From Streptomyces mirabilis (lineage in GTDB: Bacteria; Actinomycetota; Actinomycetes; Streptomycetales; Streptomycetaceae), in assembly GCF_039503195.1 (NCBI RefSeq), contig NZ_JBCJKP010000001.1, positions 1,860,001 through 1,924,000 on the forward strand: a stretch of DNA of 64,000 nucleotides, written 5' to 3'. The translations under genes and the position numbers were made by a program. Positions 7,367 to 16,184 of the stretch are shown here, piece after piece (the stretch's first letter is position 1; each line of letters opens with the position of its first letter). Under the pieces are notes generated by a model. That model had not been told where the DNA came from and did not search any database. It worked only from the letters and a program-made list of their open reading frames with translations.

Positions 7367-8785
7367 GTGTCTCAACCCGACCGCAGCAGACCCTCGTTGG
7401 TCCTGGCCGTCTGCTGCCTGAGCGTGCTCCTGGTCAGCCTCGACACCACCATCCTGAACGTCGCCCTGCCCTCGATACAGGAAGACCTGCACAGCTCCGT
7501 GTCGGGCCTGCAGTGGACCCTCGACGCCTACACCATCGTGCTGGCCTCGCTGCTCATCCTGGCCGGTTCCACGGCCGACCGCGTCGGGAGACGGCGTGTC
7601 TTCCTCCTCGGGCTCGTGTCGTTCACCGGCGGATCGGCGCTGTGCAGCCTGGCACCGTCGCTGGACTGGCTGATCGTGTTCCGCATGGCGCAGGCGGTGG
7701 GCGGCTGCATGCTCACCCCGGTCGCCATGGCCATCCTCGCCAACGCCTTCCCCGAGCCGCGGGAGCGGGCAAGGGCCATCGGCGTGTGGGGCGGGGTGGT
7801 GGGCGTCAGCATGGCGGCCGGACCGATCCTCGGCGGCGTACTGGTCCAGACGGCCGGATGGCGATCGGTGTTCTGGCTGAACGTGCCGATCGGGCTGGCC
7901 GCGCTCCTGCTCACCACCCTGTTCGTCCCTGAGTCACGCGCGCCACGGCCCCGCAGGGTGGACCCGGTGGGCCAACTGCTGGTGATCACCGCGCTCGGCA
8001 CACTGACGTACGCCATCATCGAGGCACCGGGCCGGGGCTGGACCTCCCCCGCCATCGTGATCTGCCTGATCACCGCGGCCGGCGCGTTGGCCGCCTTCAT
8101 CCCCTACGAGAAGAGACGCGACGAACCGCTGGTCGACCCACGCCTCTTCCGCAGCGCGCCCTTCAGCGGGGCCACGGTGATGGCGGTGTGCGCCTTCACC
8201 GCCCTCGGCGGCTTCCTGTTCGCCAACACCCTCTACCTGCAACAGGTATGGGGGCTGAGCGCCCTGGGCACCGGGGTGCATCTGCTGCCGATGGCGGTGC
8301 TGTCACTGGTGTGCCCGCCACTGTCCGGACGGATCGTGGGCAGCCGCGGCCCGCGCCTCCCGCTGCTGCTCGCCGGGGCCGGCATCACCGCCGGCGGCCT
8401 GCTGGCCATCGTCGCCACCCGATCCGCCGACCGCTCGGACATCCTGCTCTACGCGGCGTACGCACTGTTCGGACTGGGCTTCGGCTTCGTCAACGCGCCC
8501 ATCACCCACACCGCGGTCTCGGGCCTGCCGCGGGCCCAGGCCGGGGTGGCCGCCGGGATCGCCGCGACCAGCCGTCAGGTCGGCGCCGCGCTCGGCATCG
8601 CGGTGACCGGCGCCGTGATCGCCGCCGGGGCACGCCCGGCCGCCTGGTGGATCATCGCCGGCTGCGGTCTGGCCATCCTCGCCCTGGGCATCCTGACCAC
8701 CGGCCCCTGGGCAGCCCGCACGGCCGCAGGAGACGATCCTTCCGAACGCGTCCGAGTACCACGCCATCTCCTGGACGCCCGTTGA
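7367..8785 (+). CDS. DHA2-type MFS multidrug exporter
   Basis: A 472-residue integral membrane protein with about 14 hydrophobic segments, as in the EmrB/QacA (DHA2) drug:proton antiporters. It opens with VSLDTTILNVALPSIQ, the diagnostic first helix, followed by the motif A loop ADRVGRRRVF after helix 2. The antiporter region GGVVGVSMAAGPILGG is in helix 5. Translation starts at GTG 7367 behind GGAAAGGGGAG. It is the last gene of the TetR-controlled operon and presumably exports the compound handled by the cupin and hydrolase. Substrate unknown. Confidence 0.92.
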   Translation: MSQPDRSRPSLVLAVCCLSVLLVSLDTTILNVALPSIQEDLHSSVSGLQWTLDAYTIVLASLLILAGSTADRVGRRRVFLLGLVSFTGGSALCSLAPSLDWLIVFRMAQAVGGCMLTPVAMAILANAFPEPRERARAIGVWGGVVGVSMAAGPILGGVLVQTAGWRSVFWLNVPIGLAALLLTTLFVPESRAPRPRRVDPVGQLLVITALGTLTYAIIEAPGRGWTSPAIVICLITAAGALAAFIPYEKRRDEPLVDPRLFRSAPFSGATVMAVCAFTALGGFLFANTLYLQQVWGLSALGTGVHLLPMAVLSLVCPPLSGRIVGSRGPRLPLLLAGAGITAGGLLAIVATRSADRSDILLYAAYALFGLGFGFVNAPITHTAVSGLPRAQAGVAAGIAATSRQVGAALGIAVTGAVIAAGARPAAWWIIAGCGLAILALGILTTGPWAARTAAGDDPSERVRVPRHLLDAR

Positions 8786-9026
8786 CACCCGCTGCACGGA
8801 TCAACACGGTCAGCGATCTTCCCGCCGCGACCTCGTGGGAGAGGCAGCCGGGCACCCGAAAGGGCACGGGCCGTCAAAACCCCTCCGTCGCACGTGAGTT
8901 GACGGCATATCGCCCTGATGCGCTCCGCTATGCTCAGCCCCGAACAACGAGCTAGCGAACGAACGACGACCGATCGAACGACGGCCGGCGGGCGCCCAGT
9001 CCACCGGGAAGGAAACGTGAGAGCGC

Positions 9027-10580
9027 GTGATACCCGGAGATGGCGATCACCAGGCGGCGACGCGTTCGGAACGAGGCTCGGGGCGGCTGATCGCCGATCG
9101 GTATCTGCTGCACGACGTTCTCGGCAGAGGCGGGATGGGCACGGTCTGGCGCGCCCACGACCAGCTGCTGGACCGCCGGGTCGCGGCCAAGGAACTGCAC
9201 ATCCTCACGCAGGGCGACGAGGAGCAGCGCATTCGGGTGCGCCGCGCGGTCCGTGAGGCGCGCGCGGTCGCCCGGGTGTCGCATCCCCATGTGGTGGGTG
9301 TCCACGACCTGGTCGAGTCCGAGGACCGGCTGTGGATCGTCATGGAACTCGTCGAGGGGCCCTCGCTGGCCCACCGGATCGCCGAGAGCGGGCCGCTCAC
9401 GCCGCAGCACACCGCCGCCCTGGGTGTGCACCTGCTCGACGCACTGGAGGCCGTGCACGCGGCCGGGACGCTGCACCGTGATGTCAAGCCCGCCAACGTC
9501 CTGCTGCGCCGCGACGGCAACGCCGTCCTCACCGACTTCGGTATCGCGGCCCTGGACGACGGCGAGTTCCTGACGACCACCGGTGAACTGATCGGCTCCC
9601 TCGAGTACATGGCGCCCGAGCGGGTGATGGGATCGCCGGTCGGCCCGGCCTCCGACCTGTGGTCCCTGGGCGCGACCCTCGCCACGGTCTGCGGCGGGCA
9701 GTCCCCGTTCCGCAGGCCGGCACGGCCCGCGACGCTGCACGCGGTGGCGTACGAGGAAGCCGTCCTGTCGGAGTGGCTCGGCCCGCTGCGCCCGGTCGTC
9801 GAGGCACTGCTGCGCAAGTCCCCCGACGAGCGCCCTTCGGCGGCCACCGCGCGTTCCGCGCTGCGGCGCGTCGCGGCGGGGGAGGCGGACGCCGGGCCAC
9901 TGCCGTCACCGACCGTGCGCGTGATCCAGCCTTCGGCCGCGTCGACCTACGCGGACACCGTGACCAGCGGCCAGGAGCGACTCGTCCCGGCCGGGGAGCC
10001 CGTACCGACGGCCCTGCACACCACGTCGCTCAAGCCCGCGCCCCGGCAGTCGTCCCGCCCGAGGGGCCCGAGGCGGCTGTGGTGGGCACTGGCCGGTACG
10101 GCGGTGCTGGCGGCGGGCGTCGGCGGCGGTCTCTTCCTCACCGGGGTGCTGCCGCTGAAGAAGGACCCGACGACGGCGACCATCAGCCAGGTCGTCCGGT
10201 CGACGACCGGCTGGCAGTCGGTGGCCGGACTGACCGTCCAGCAGGGAGACCGGGTCACCGTACGGTTCGTTTCCGGAGAATGGACGGTCGACTACCGGAA
10301 CATACCCGTGACCGGGCCGACCGGCTACGACGCGCTCACGGACCAGTCACTGGACGGGGCGAAGAGCTGCAAGATCAAGTCGGCGGCGCCGTTCGGCACC
10401 CTGCTGGCACGCCTCTCCGACAGTCAGGACGCCCCCGTCCACACCGTCGGGCGGAAACTGACTTTCCGGGCGGCTCAAAACGGCCCCCTGCAACTGGGGA
10501 TCAACGACGCCGCCGGCTCCTGCTCCGAGGACAACAGAGGCACGCTGACCGTAGAGGTGAGCGTCACGCACCAACCGTGA
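9027..10580 (+). CDS. Membrane Ser/Thr protein kinase with LecA-like ectodomain
   Basis: 517 residues. The N-terminal kinase domain has the glycine loop GRGGMG (33-38), Lys55, HRDVKPAN (150-157) and DFG (170-172). A Pro-rich linker leads to one transmembrane helix (about 352-374). The outside part (about 385-515) has the pattern of PA-IL/LecA-type beta-sandwich domains: V..GDRVTVRF, FGTLLARL, PLQLGINDA and GTLTVEVSV. In that family these positions form a sugar-binding fold. I infer sensing of a carbohydrate or cell-wall ligand. The GTG at 9027 is chosen because it follows GGAAGGAAA and leaves a normal N-terminus. No obvious operon partner is present. Confidence 0.88.
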   Translation: MIPGDGDHQAATRSERGSGRLIADRYLLHDVLGRGGMGTVWRAHDQLLDRRVAAKELHILTQGDEEQRIRVRRAVREARAVARVSHPHVVGVHDLVESEDRLWIVMELVEGPSLAHRIAESGPLTPQHTAALGVHLLDALEAVHAAGTLHRDVKPANVLLRRDGNAVLTDFGIAALDDGEFLTTTGELIGSLEYMAPERVMGSPVGPASDLWSLGATLATVCGGQSPFRRPARPATLHAVAYEEAVLSEWLGPLRPVVEALLRKSPDERPSAATARSALRRVAAGEADAGPLPSPTVRVIQPSAASTYADTVTSGQERLVPAGEPVPTALHTTSLKPAPRQSSRPRGPRRLWWALAGTAVLAAGVGGGLFLTGVLPLKKDPTTATISQVVRSTTGWQSVAGLTVQQGDRVTVRFVSGEWTVDYRNIPVTGPTGYDALTDQSLDGAKSCKIKSAAPFGTLLARLSDSQDAPVHTVGRKLTFRAAQNGPLQLGINDAAGSCSEDNRGTLTVEVSVTHQP

Positions 10581-10756
10581 CGGGCGGCCGCCGCGCACCG
10601 AGCGCACGTGGCTCCTCCCTCGCCATGCCACCTGATCCTCCCTCCCGCCGTCATGCAACCTGTCTGCAACCAAGCCAGGAGTTGACTGGGCCGGACCGAC
10701 CGACCCTCGCGCGAAGCGGTCGCATCCGTTTCCGCGCATCAAGGCAGGGACACGCC

Positions 10757-11131
10757 ATGGACCAGCAGGAGACGACGGACGCCGCCCCGCGCGTGGAGCT
10801 GACGCCCTCGGCCGCCGAGTTGCTGCGGCGGCTGCGCGCGGTCCACGGACCGTTGATGTTCCACCAGTCCGGCGGCTGCTGCGACGGCAGTGCGCCCATG
10901 TGCTACCCGGAGGGCGAGTTCCGCACCGGCGGCTCCGACGTGCTGCTCGCCGAGCTGGACGTCGAGGGGCTCGACGAGCCGGTCACGTTCTGGATGTCGA
11001 AGAGCCAGTACGAGCGGTGGAGCCACACGCGACTGATCGTCGACGTCGTGGCGGGCCGCGGCAGCGGTTTCTCCCTGGAAGCACCCGAAGGAGTGCGTTT
11101 TCTCATCCGTTCCCGCGTCGTAGACGCCTAG
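10757..11131 (+). CDS. DUF779 family protein
   Basis: The 124-residue protein contains a Cys cluster HQSGGCCDGSAPMC (about residues 36-49) and the downstream W..YERW..T.L.VDVV region that define DUF779. Members are small and often sit near aldehyde dehydrogenases, so a role in aldehyde metabolism or metal handling is suspected but unproven. The ATG follows AAGGCAGGGA. The 176-base gap before it contains a direct repeat TGCAACC-TGTC-TGCAACC (about 10653-10670) and a TTGACT box. It appears monocistronic. Confidence 0.82.
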   Translation: MDQQETTDAAPRVELTPSAAELLRRLRAVHGPLMFHQSGGCCDGSAPMCYPEGEFRTGGSDVLLAELDVEGLDEPVTFWMSKSQYERWSHTRLIVDVVAGRGSGFSLEAPEGVRFLIRSRVVDA

Positions 11132-11163
11132 GCCCTGCGGAGGTCGTCACGGTCTGCTGCAAT

Positions 11164-11202
11164 CCCCCTGAGTCCCAAGACAGTTGACGAGACCTCAGGG
11201 GG
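11164..11202 (+). promoter_or_regulatory. Leader hairpin covering the ribosome binding site
   Basis: CCCCCTGAG (11164-11172) pairs perfectly with CTCAGGGGG (11194-11202). The right arm contains the only purine-rich ribosome binding site (AGGGGG) for the GTG at 11207. If the hairpin forms in the mRNA it would hide that site. The same short loop holds TTGAC, so an alternative reading is that the repeat is a DNA operator. Confidence 0.4.
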
Positions 11203-11206
11203 CACC

Positions 11207-12481
11207 GTGACACCTCGCGACGGACGACTCAGAACAGCACTGACGGTTCTCACGGCATGGAGCGCGCTGGCCGGTGCGGCCCTGGTGGGGGCGGCACCGG
11301 CCAGCGGCGTGACAGGCGCCCACACCTGGAACGGCACGGTCGCGGACGCGAAGGCCCTGGTCGGCAAGGCCGTCGCCCCGGGCATCACGTACAAGGAGTT
11401 CGACCTCCCGGCGGCCCAGGGCGTGGCGCGCGCACACGTCCTGAGCGTCGATCTGAGCAACCGTCATGTGCGCGTCGATCTCCTCCACTCCGCGGCCGTG
11501 GCCTCCCGGGCGGCCGTCTCCCGGCTGGCCGAGGCGCAGGGCGCCGTCGCCGGCGTGAACGGTGACTTCTTCGACATCTCCGAGGCCCAGCGTCCGGGGG
11601 TCGAGGCCACGGGCGCGACCGTGGGTCCGGCGATCGCGAACGGCCGCACCCTGAAGGCGGCGGTCCCGGACGGTCAGCGCTTCGGCCCCGCCCTGCCGCC
11701 GGGCACGAACACGAAGAACGTGCTCGGCGTGGGCCTGGACGGCCGGGCCCGGCTGGACAGTCTGGCCCTCGACGGTTCTGTGCGCAGCTCCCGTGGGCGG
11801 TGGGCGCTCGGTGGGCTCAACCAGTACGCGCTGCCGCAGGGTTCGATCGGCGCGTTCACCTCGGCCTGGGGCGGTGTCTCCCGCAAGCGGGCCGTCTGCG
11901 GCACCGACATCGACCGCGCCGCGCCCTGCAGCGGGGACACCTACGAGGTGACGGTCCGCCGCGGCCGGGTCGTGTCGATGGCCGGCACACCCGGCGGCGG
12001 TCCCATCGCGTCCGGCACCACCGTGCTGGTGGGGCGCGAGGCGGGCGCGCAGCAGTTGCGCGAGCTGACGAAGGGGCAGGCGGTCCGCATTCAGCACTGG
12101 CTCGTCGCGGCCGGCACCCGGATCCGGTACCGCTTCGCCATCGGCGGCTATCCGGTCCTCACTCACGGGCAGCCGCTGCCGGGTCTGAACAACACCGCCT
12201 CGGCCGTACGGACCGCCGTGGGCATCGCGAACAAGGGACGGCGCCTGCTTCTGCTCGCCCTCGACGGGGCGGCCGCCTACCGCGGCGGACTGACCATCGC
12301 CGAAGTGGCGCACACCATGCGGTCGTTGGGCTCCGTCGACGCGTTCAGTCTGGACGGCGGCGGCTCCACGACCATGGTCGCGCGGATGCCGGGAGCGGGC
12401 GCGGTGAGCGTCCTCAACCACCCCTCCGGCGGCGCCGAACGCCCGGTCCCCAACGGCATCGGGGTGTTCTCACACAGCTGA
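11207..12481 (+). CDS. Secreted phosphodiester glycosidase (NAGPA family)
   Basis: 424 residues with an N-terminal signal peptide (RR near residue 8, hydrophobic core about 12-30, cleavage after an Ala-rich stretch). The mature part fits the phosphodiester glycosidase family (formerly DUF2233), related to the enzyme that uncovers mannose-6-phosphate. The signatures are GVNGDFFD at about residue 117 and LDGGGSTTM near residue 385. Family members cleave sugar-phosphodiester bonds, and a teichoic-acid or exopolysaccharide substrate is plausible for a secreted Streptomyces protein. GTG start; the leader hairpin may regulate translation. Confidence 0.88.
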   Translation: MTPRDGRLRTALTVLTAWSALAGAALVGAAPASGVTGAHTWNGTVADAKALVGKAVAPGITYKEFDLPAAQGVARAHVLSVDLSNRHVRVDLLHSAAVASRAAVSRLAEAQGAVAGVNGDFFDISEAQRPGVEATGATVGPAIANGRTLKAAVPDGQRFGPALPPGTNTKNVLGVGLDGRARLDSLALDGSVRSSRGRWALGGLNQYALPQGSIGAFTSAWGGVSRKRAVCGTDIDRAAPCSGDTYEVTVRRGRVVSMAGTPGGGPIASGTTVLVGREAGAQQLRELTKGQAVRIQHWLVAAGTRIRYRFAIGGYPVLTHGQPLPGLNNTASAVRTAVGIANKGRRLLLLALDGAAAYRGGLTIAEVAHTMRSLGSVDAFSLDGGGSTTMVARMPGAGAVSVLNHPSGGAERPVPNGIGVFSHS

Positions 12482-12512
12482 CACCGGGCCGACACGCACC
12501 TGGACCCGCACG

Positions 12513-12707
12513 TCAGGGGCGCAGGCTGCTCACGATGTCCGCCGTCGCGGTGAGCCCGTTCTGAATGGTCGGCGCCATGCTGGTGGTCGACAGATAGAAG
12601 CCGAGCAGGACGCAGACCACCGCGTGCGAGGGTTTCAGCGCGCCGTTGCGCAGGAAGACCACCGCCAGGATCAGGAGCAGTACCACCACAGAGATGGAAA
12701 TGGCCAT
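12513..12707 (-). CDS. Small membrane protein
   Basis: A 64-residue protein starting MAISISVVVLLLILAVVFLR, with one clear transmembrane helix and a second hydrophobic stretch (about 28-42) followed by a polar tail. AGGAGG lies just upstream of the ATG. The earlier in-frame start adds a basic N-terminus of 15 residues but lacks a ribosome binding site. I recall very similar proteins across Streptomyces with no known function. The gene faces the phosphodiester glycosidase, its stop lying 32 bases from that gene's stop. Confidence 0.75.
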   Translation of the reverse strand: MAISISVVVLLLILAVVFLRNGALKPSHAVVCVLLGFYLSTTSMAPTIQNGLTATADIVSSLRP

Positions 12708-12869
12708 CGTCAACCTCCTCCGCCACGTCGACACCGCGGCTTTCGGCCGCAAGTGTCGCGTAGCGGAGGGTTCGTCCGGGCGGCTGACGTGTCCTCCGAA
12801 CGTGTGGTGTCTACGCTCACTCGCACACCAGCGCGTGCACCTGCTCGCGTGCGTCTTACGCGCACGCGT

Positions 12870-13727
12870 CTACTCGTGCGCGTCCAGGAAGGCTTCGAGT
12901 CCGGCGAGGTCGTCGGTGTTGAAGTAGTCGAGGTCGGCGGCCAGTAGCTCGCCCCACAGCGCCTCGCGCGCCGGGCCCGCCAGGTCGGGGGTGGCCCAGA
13001 ACCGTACCTTCTGGTGGCGTCGGTGCGCCGCCGCGATGATGCCGCGCAGCTTCGCACGCTCGGCGTCGGGGAAAGGGCCGTCGCCCAACCAGGTGAAGTT
13101 GAGCGTCCAGTTGTCCGAGATCAGCGGGATGAAGGAGGCGGGGGCCGCGCTGCCGAGGTCGGTGAGCCTGCCGTCGTAGAAGGCGCGCCGCACGCTCTGC
13201 GCCTCCATGGGCGTACCGGCGGCGCGGTCGCCGGAGATCACCGCGGTGATCGGCCCCGTGCGCACCCGGCCGTGCGCGTAGGTGGTGAACAGGTGCGGGT
13301 AGCGGCTCAGATGGCGGTCGAGTTCGAGGTACGTCGACGAGCCCTCGGTCTTGATGTCGATGAGGAGTTGCAGGGGTCGCCGGTATCCCCGGTAGACCGA
13401 GCCGTGGTTGGCCTTCACGCGGGCGGCGAGCGGGGCGAGGTAGAGGGATTCGAGGGTGCGGGTCGGGTCGAGGTCGACCGGGTCGTGGGCGACGAGGAGT
13501 TGGTCGCCGACCAGGTAGATGTCGGCCTCGACGCTGCCGAAGCGGTGGTCGAGGGCGTCGAACAGGGGTCGCGGGTGCGCGTAGTCGTTATGGGCGTGGG
13601 CACGCCACAGGGGGCGCGTGGGGTGCTTCTCCTCCCCCGCCAGTGCCCGGGCGGCGGGCAGGGCGACCGAGCCCGCCAGGGCGGCGCCGAGGCTGGTGAG
13701 GGCTCTGCGACGGGTGGTGAGGGCCAT
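12870..13727 (-). CDS. Secreted PLC-like phosphodiesterase (PI-PLC/GDPD type)
   Basis: 285 residues. The N-terminus TTRRRALTSLGAALAG with a twin arginine looks like a Tat signal. The mature protein opens HAHNDYAHPRPLFDALDHRF, followed by VEADIYLV and LLVAHDP. These are the metal and catalytic segments of the PLC-like TIM-barrel phosphodiesterases that include PI-PLC and glycerophosphodiester phosphodiesterases. It probably hydrolyses extracellular phospholipid head groups or glycerophosphodiesters to recover phosphate. Monocistronic. Confidence 0.85.
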   Translation of the reverse strand: MALTTRRRALTSLGAALAGSVALPAARALAGEEKHPTRPLWRAHAHNDYAHPRPLFDALDHRFGSVEADIYLVGDQLLVAHDPVDLDPTRTLESLYLAPLAARVKANHGSVYRGYRRPLQLLIDIKTEGSSTYLELDRHLSRYPHLFTTYAHGRVRTGPITAVISGDRAAGTPMEAQSVRRAFYDGRLTDLGSAAPASFIPLISDNWTLNFTWLGDGPFPDAERAKLRGIIAAAHRRHQKVRFWATPDLAGPAREALWGELLAADLDYFNTDDLAGLEAFLDAHE

Positions 13728-13860
13728 GCTCTGCCTCCCTTGAGGGGTGCGCTACGGACCTCAGCGAGTATGCGGTCCTCCGAGGTCCGACAAACCCTGC
13801 TGTGGGGGGAGTTGGCCGGACTGCCGCTGTCCGTTCACTTCACCCGCGGTGCGCACACCG

Positions 13861-13890
13861 AGAGGCCCGCCCCTGGTGGGGCGGGCCTCT
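13861..13890 (-). terminator. Terminator of the acyl-CoA dehydrogenase operon
   Basis: A perfect 13-bp stem, AGAGGCCCGCCCC (13861-13873) with its complement (13878-13890), and a TGGT loop. It lies 13 bases beyond the stop of the last gene of the minus-strand operon. There is no T-run, as is common in Streptomyces. Confidence 0.75.
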
Positions 13891-13902
13891 GGCCGAGGTA
13901 CG

Positions 13903-15006
13903 TCAGGGGGCTTGCAGGTCCACCAGTTCGGCCAGCGTCGCGCGGTGGGCTCCCGCCGTGCCGTACGCGATCGAGTCCGCCTTGGCCCGCTTCAGATAGA
14001 GGTGAACCGGGTGCTCCCAGGTCATCCCGATGCCCCCATGCAGCTGGAGGGCCTCCTCGGCGGTGTGGACGGCGACGGACGCCGCGTACGCCTGGGCGAC
14101 GGCGACCGACACGTCGGTGTCCGCGCTGCCGGTGGCGAGCGCGTCGGCGGCGGCGCGGGCGGCGGCACGCGTGTTGACGACCTCCAGCCACAGCTGCGCG
14201 AGCCGGTGCTTGAGCGCCTGGAATCCGCCGACGGGCCGGTTGAACTGCTTGCGTTCCTTGAGGTAGCGGACGGTCTCGGTCAAGCACCAGTCGGCGAGGC
14301 CGAGTTGCTCGGAGGCGAGCAGCCCCGCGCCGCTGCGCAGAGCTCGTCGTACGGCGGGGTCGGCGGCGCCGAGGCGACGTGCCCGCACCCCGTCGAAGGT
14401 GACCGTGGCGAGCGGCCGGGTGAGGTCGAGGGACACCTGCGGGGTGACCGTCACGGCGTCCCCGTCCACCGCGTACAGCCCGCCGTCGTCCGCCGGAACC
14501 AGCAGCACGTCGGCCACCGCCGCGTCCGCGATCCCCGTCAGCTCCCCGTACAGGAAGCCGTCCTCGTTCCGCACGGCCTGGTGGGCGCCGCCGGGTGCCA
14601 CGGACAGCGCGACGGCGAGCGCGCCGATCGTCCGGCCCGACGCCAGCGCCGTCAGCAGCCCGGCGGCCTCCTCGCCCTCGCAGGCCAGCAGCGCCTCGGT
14701 GGCGACGACGGCACTGGTCAGATACGGCACCGGCGCGACCGCACGCCCCAGCTCCTCCAGCACCACGGCGACTTCGCGGTGGGTGGCGCCCTGGCCGCCC
14801 AGCGCCTCGGGCACGAGCAGGCCGGCCAGGCCCATCCCGTCCGAGAGCGCCTTCCACAGCTCGGGGTCGTGCGGGGTGTCGGTCTCGGTGCGGGCGATGA
14901 CGCCCGCCGCGTCGCAGTGGTCGGAGAGGAGGTCGCGGACGGCGGCACGCAGCGCCTCTTCCTCCTCCGAGTACAGCAGATCGGGCTGGGTGCTCCGTGT
15001 TGTCAT
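13903..15006 (-). CDS. Acyl-CoA dehydrogenase (small-subunit-like)
   Basis: 367 residues of the acyl-CoA dehydrogenase fold: N-terminal helical domain with GMGLAGLLVPEALGGQGA, a central beta domain, and a C-terminal domain with QFNRPVGGFQALKHRLAQLW and LQLHGGIGMTWEHPVHLYLKRA. The ATG overlaps the stop of the upstream acyl-CoA dehydrogenase by four bases (ATGA). Paired dissimilar subunits encoded side by side are typical of heteromeric dehydrogenases such as those for steroid side chains in actinobacteria. Whether this pair forms one enzyme, and its substrate, are inference. The middle domain is shorter and poorly conserved, as in the accessory subunits. Confidence 0.88.
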   Translation of the reverse strand: MTTRSTQPDLLYSEEEEALRAAVRDLLSDHCDAAGVIARTETDTPHDPELWKALSDGMGLAGLLVPEALGGQGATHREVAVVLEELGRAVAPVPYLTSAVVATEALLACEGEEAAGLLTALASGRTIGALAVALSVAPGGAHQAVRNEDGFLYGELTGIADAAVADVLLVPADDGGLYAVDGDAVTVTPQVSLDLTRPLATVTFDGVRARRLGAADPAVRRALRSGAGLLASEQLGLADWCLTETVRYLKERKQFNRPVGGFQALKHRLAQLWLEVVNTRAAARAAADALATGSADTDVSVAVAQAYAASVAVHTAEEALQLHGGIGMTWEHPVHLYLKRAKADSIAYGTAGAHRATLAELVDLQAP

Positions 15007-16184
15007 CGGGCGAGGTCCTTCCACGCGACGTCCTTGTCGGTGCGCGGCTCGGACGGCAGGCCCAGCACGCGTTCGGCGACGATGTTCAGCAGGACCTCGC
15101 TGGTCCCGCCCTCGATACTGTTGCCCTTGGAGCGCAGATAGCGGTAACCGGCGTCGCGGCCGGTGAAGTCGACCAGTTCCGGTCGGCGCATCGTCCAGTC
15201 GTCGTACAGCAGGCCCTCCTCGCCGAGGAGTTCGACCTCAAGGCCGCTGATCTCCTGGTTGAGGCGGGCGAATCCGAGCTTCATCCCGGAGCCCTCGTGG
15301 CCGGGCTGGCCCGCGACGAGCTGCTGGCGCAGCCGTTCGCCGGAGAGCCGGGCGACCTCGGCCTCCACCCACAGCCTCAGCAGCCGCTGGTGCAGATCGT
15401 GGGTGCGCAGTTCGGGACGCTCGCGCCAGGTCCTGGAGACCGGGCCGATCATGCCGCCCTCGCGCGGGATGCGCATACCGCCGATGGAGACGCGCTCGTT
15501 CATGAGCGTGGTCTGCGCGACCCGCCAACCGTCCCCGACCTCGCCCAACCGGTGCGCGTCGGGAATGCGGACGTCGGTGAGGAAGACCTCGTTGAACTCG
15601 GCCTCGCCGGTGATCTGGCGCAGCGGCCGCACCTCGACGCCCGGATCGGTCATGTCGCAGATGAAGTACGTGATGCCGCGGTGCTTGGGCACGTCCGGGT
15701 CGGTGCGGGCGATGAGGATGGCCCAGCGGGCGACGTGGGCGCTGGAGGTCCACACCTTCTGCCCGTTGACCACCCAGTTGTCTCCCTCCCGGACGGCGCG
15801 CGTACCGAGCGCGGCCAGGTCGGACCCGGCGCCGGGCTCGCTGAAGAGCTGGCACCAGACCTCCTCGCCGACCCACAACGGCCTGAGGAAGTCCCGCTTC
15901 TGCTCCTCCGTGCCGAAGCCGAGGATGGTCGGCGCGGCCATGCCGAGGCCGATGCCGATGCGCCGCGGGTCGTTGTCGGGTGCGCCGGCGGCCTCCAGTT
16001 CGGCGTCCACGACGGCCTGGAGGGTGCGTGGGGCGCCGAGTCCGCCGAGGCCCTCGGGGTAGTGCACCCAGGCGAGTCCGGCGTCGAAGCGGGCCTTGAG
16101 GAAGTCGAGGCGGTCCGTGGTCGCGGGCGGGTGCGCCGCCAGCAACTCCTTCGTACGGGTGCGCAGTTCGGCTGCGTCGGTCAT
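15003..16184 (-). CDS. Acyl-CoA dehydrogenase
   Basis: 393 residues with full-length family architecture. The FAD/substrate motif reads WCQLFSEPGAGSDLA (about 110-124), then WVVNGQKVWTSSAH and the C-terminal GGTSEVLLNIVAERVLGLP. The enzyme introduces a 2,3-double bond into an acyl-CoA. It overlaps its neighbours by ATGA on both sides: downstream with the small-subunit-like dehydrogenase, upstream with the quinone oxidoreductase. The three are therefore one translationally coupled operon ending at the hairpin at 13861. Confidence 0.92.
   Translation of the reverse strand: MTDAAELRTRTKELLAAHPPATTDRLDFLKARFDAGLAWVHYPEGLGGLGAPRTLQAVVDAELEAAGAPDNDPRRIGIGLGMAAPTILGFGTEEQKRDFLRPLWVGEEVWCQLFSEPGAGSDLAALGTRAVREGDNWVVNGQKVWTSSAHVARWAILIARTDPDVPKHRGITYFICDMTDPGVEVRPLRQITGEAEFNEVFLTDVRIPDAHRLGEVGDGWRVAQTTLMNERVSIGGMRIPREGGMIGPVSRTWRERPELRTHDLHQRLLRLWVEAEVARLSGERLRQQLVAGQPGHEGSGMKLGFARLNQEISGLEVELLGEEGLLYDDWTMRRPELVDFTGRDAGYRYLRSKGNSIEGGTSEVLLNIVAERVLGLPSEPRTDKDVAWKDLAR

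Noticed and set aside
9659..10756. Long plus-strand frame leading into the DUF779 gene
   Set aside because: It runs through the kinase in another phase with Arg/Pro-rich composition. DUF779 similarity starts only at the ATG at 10757.
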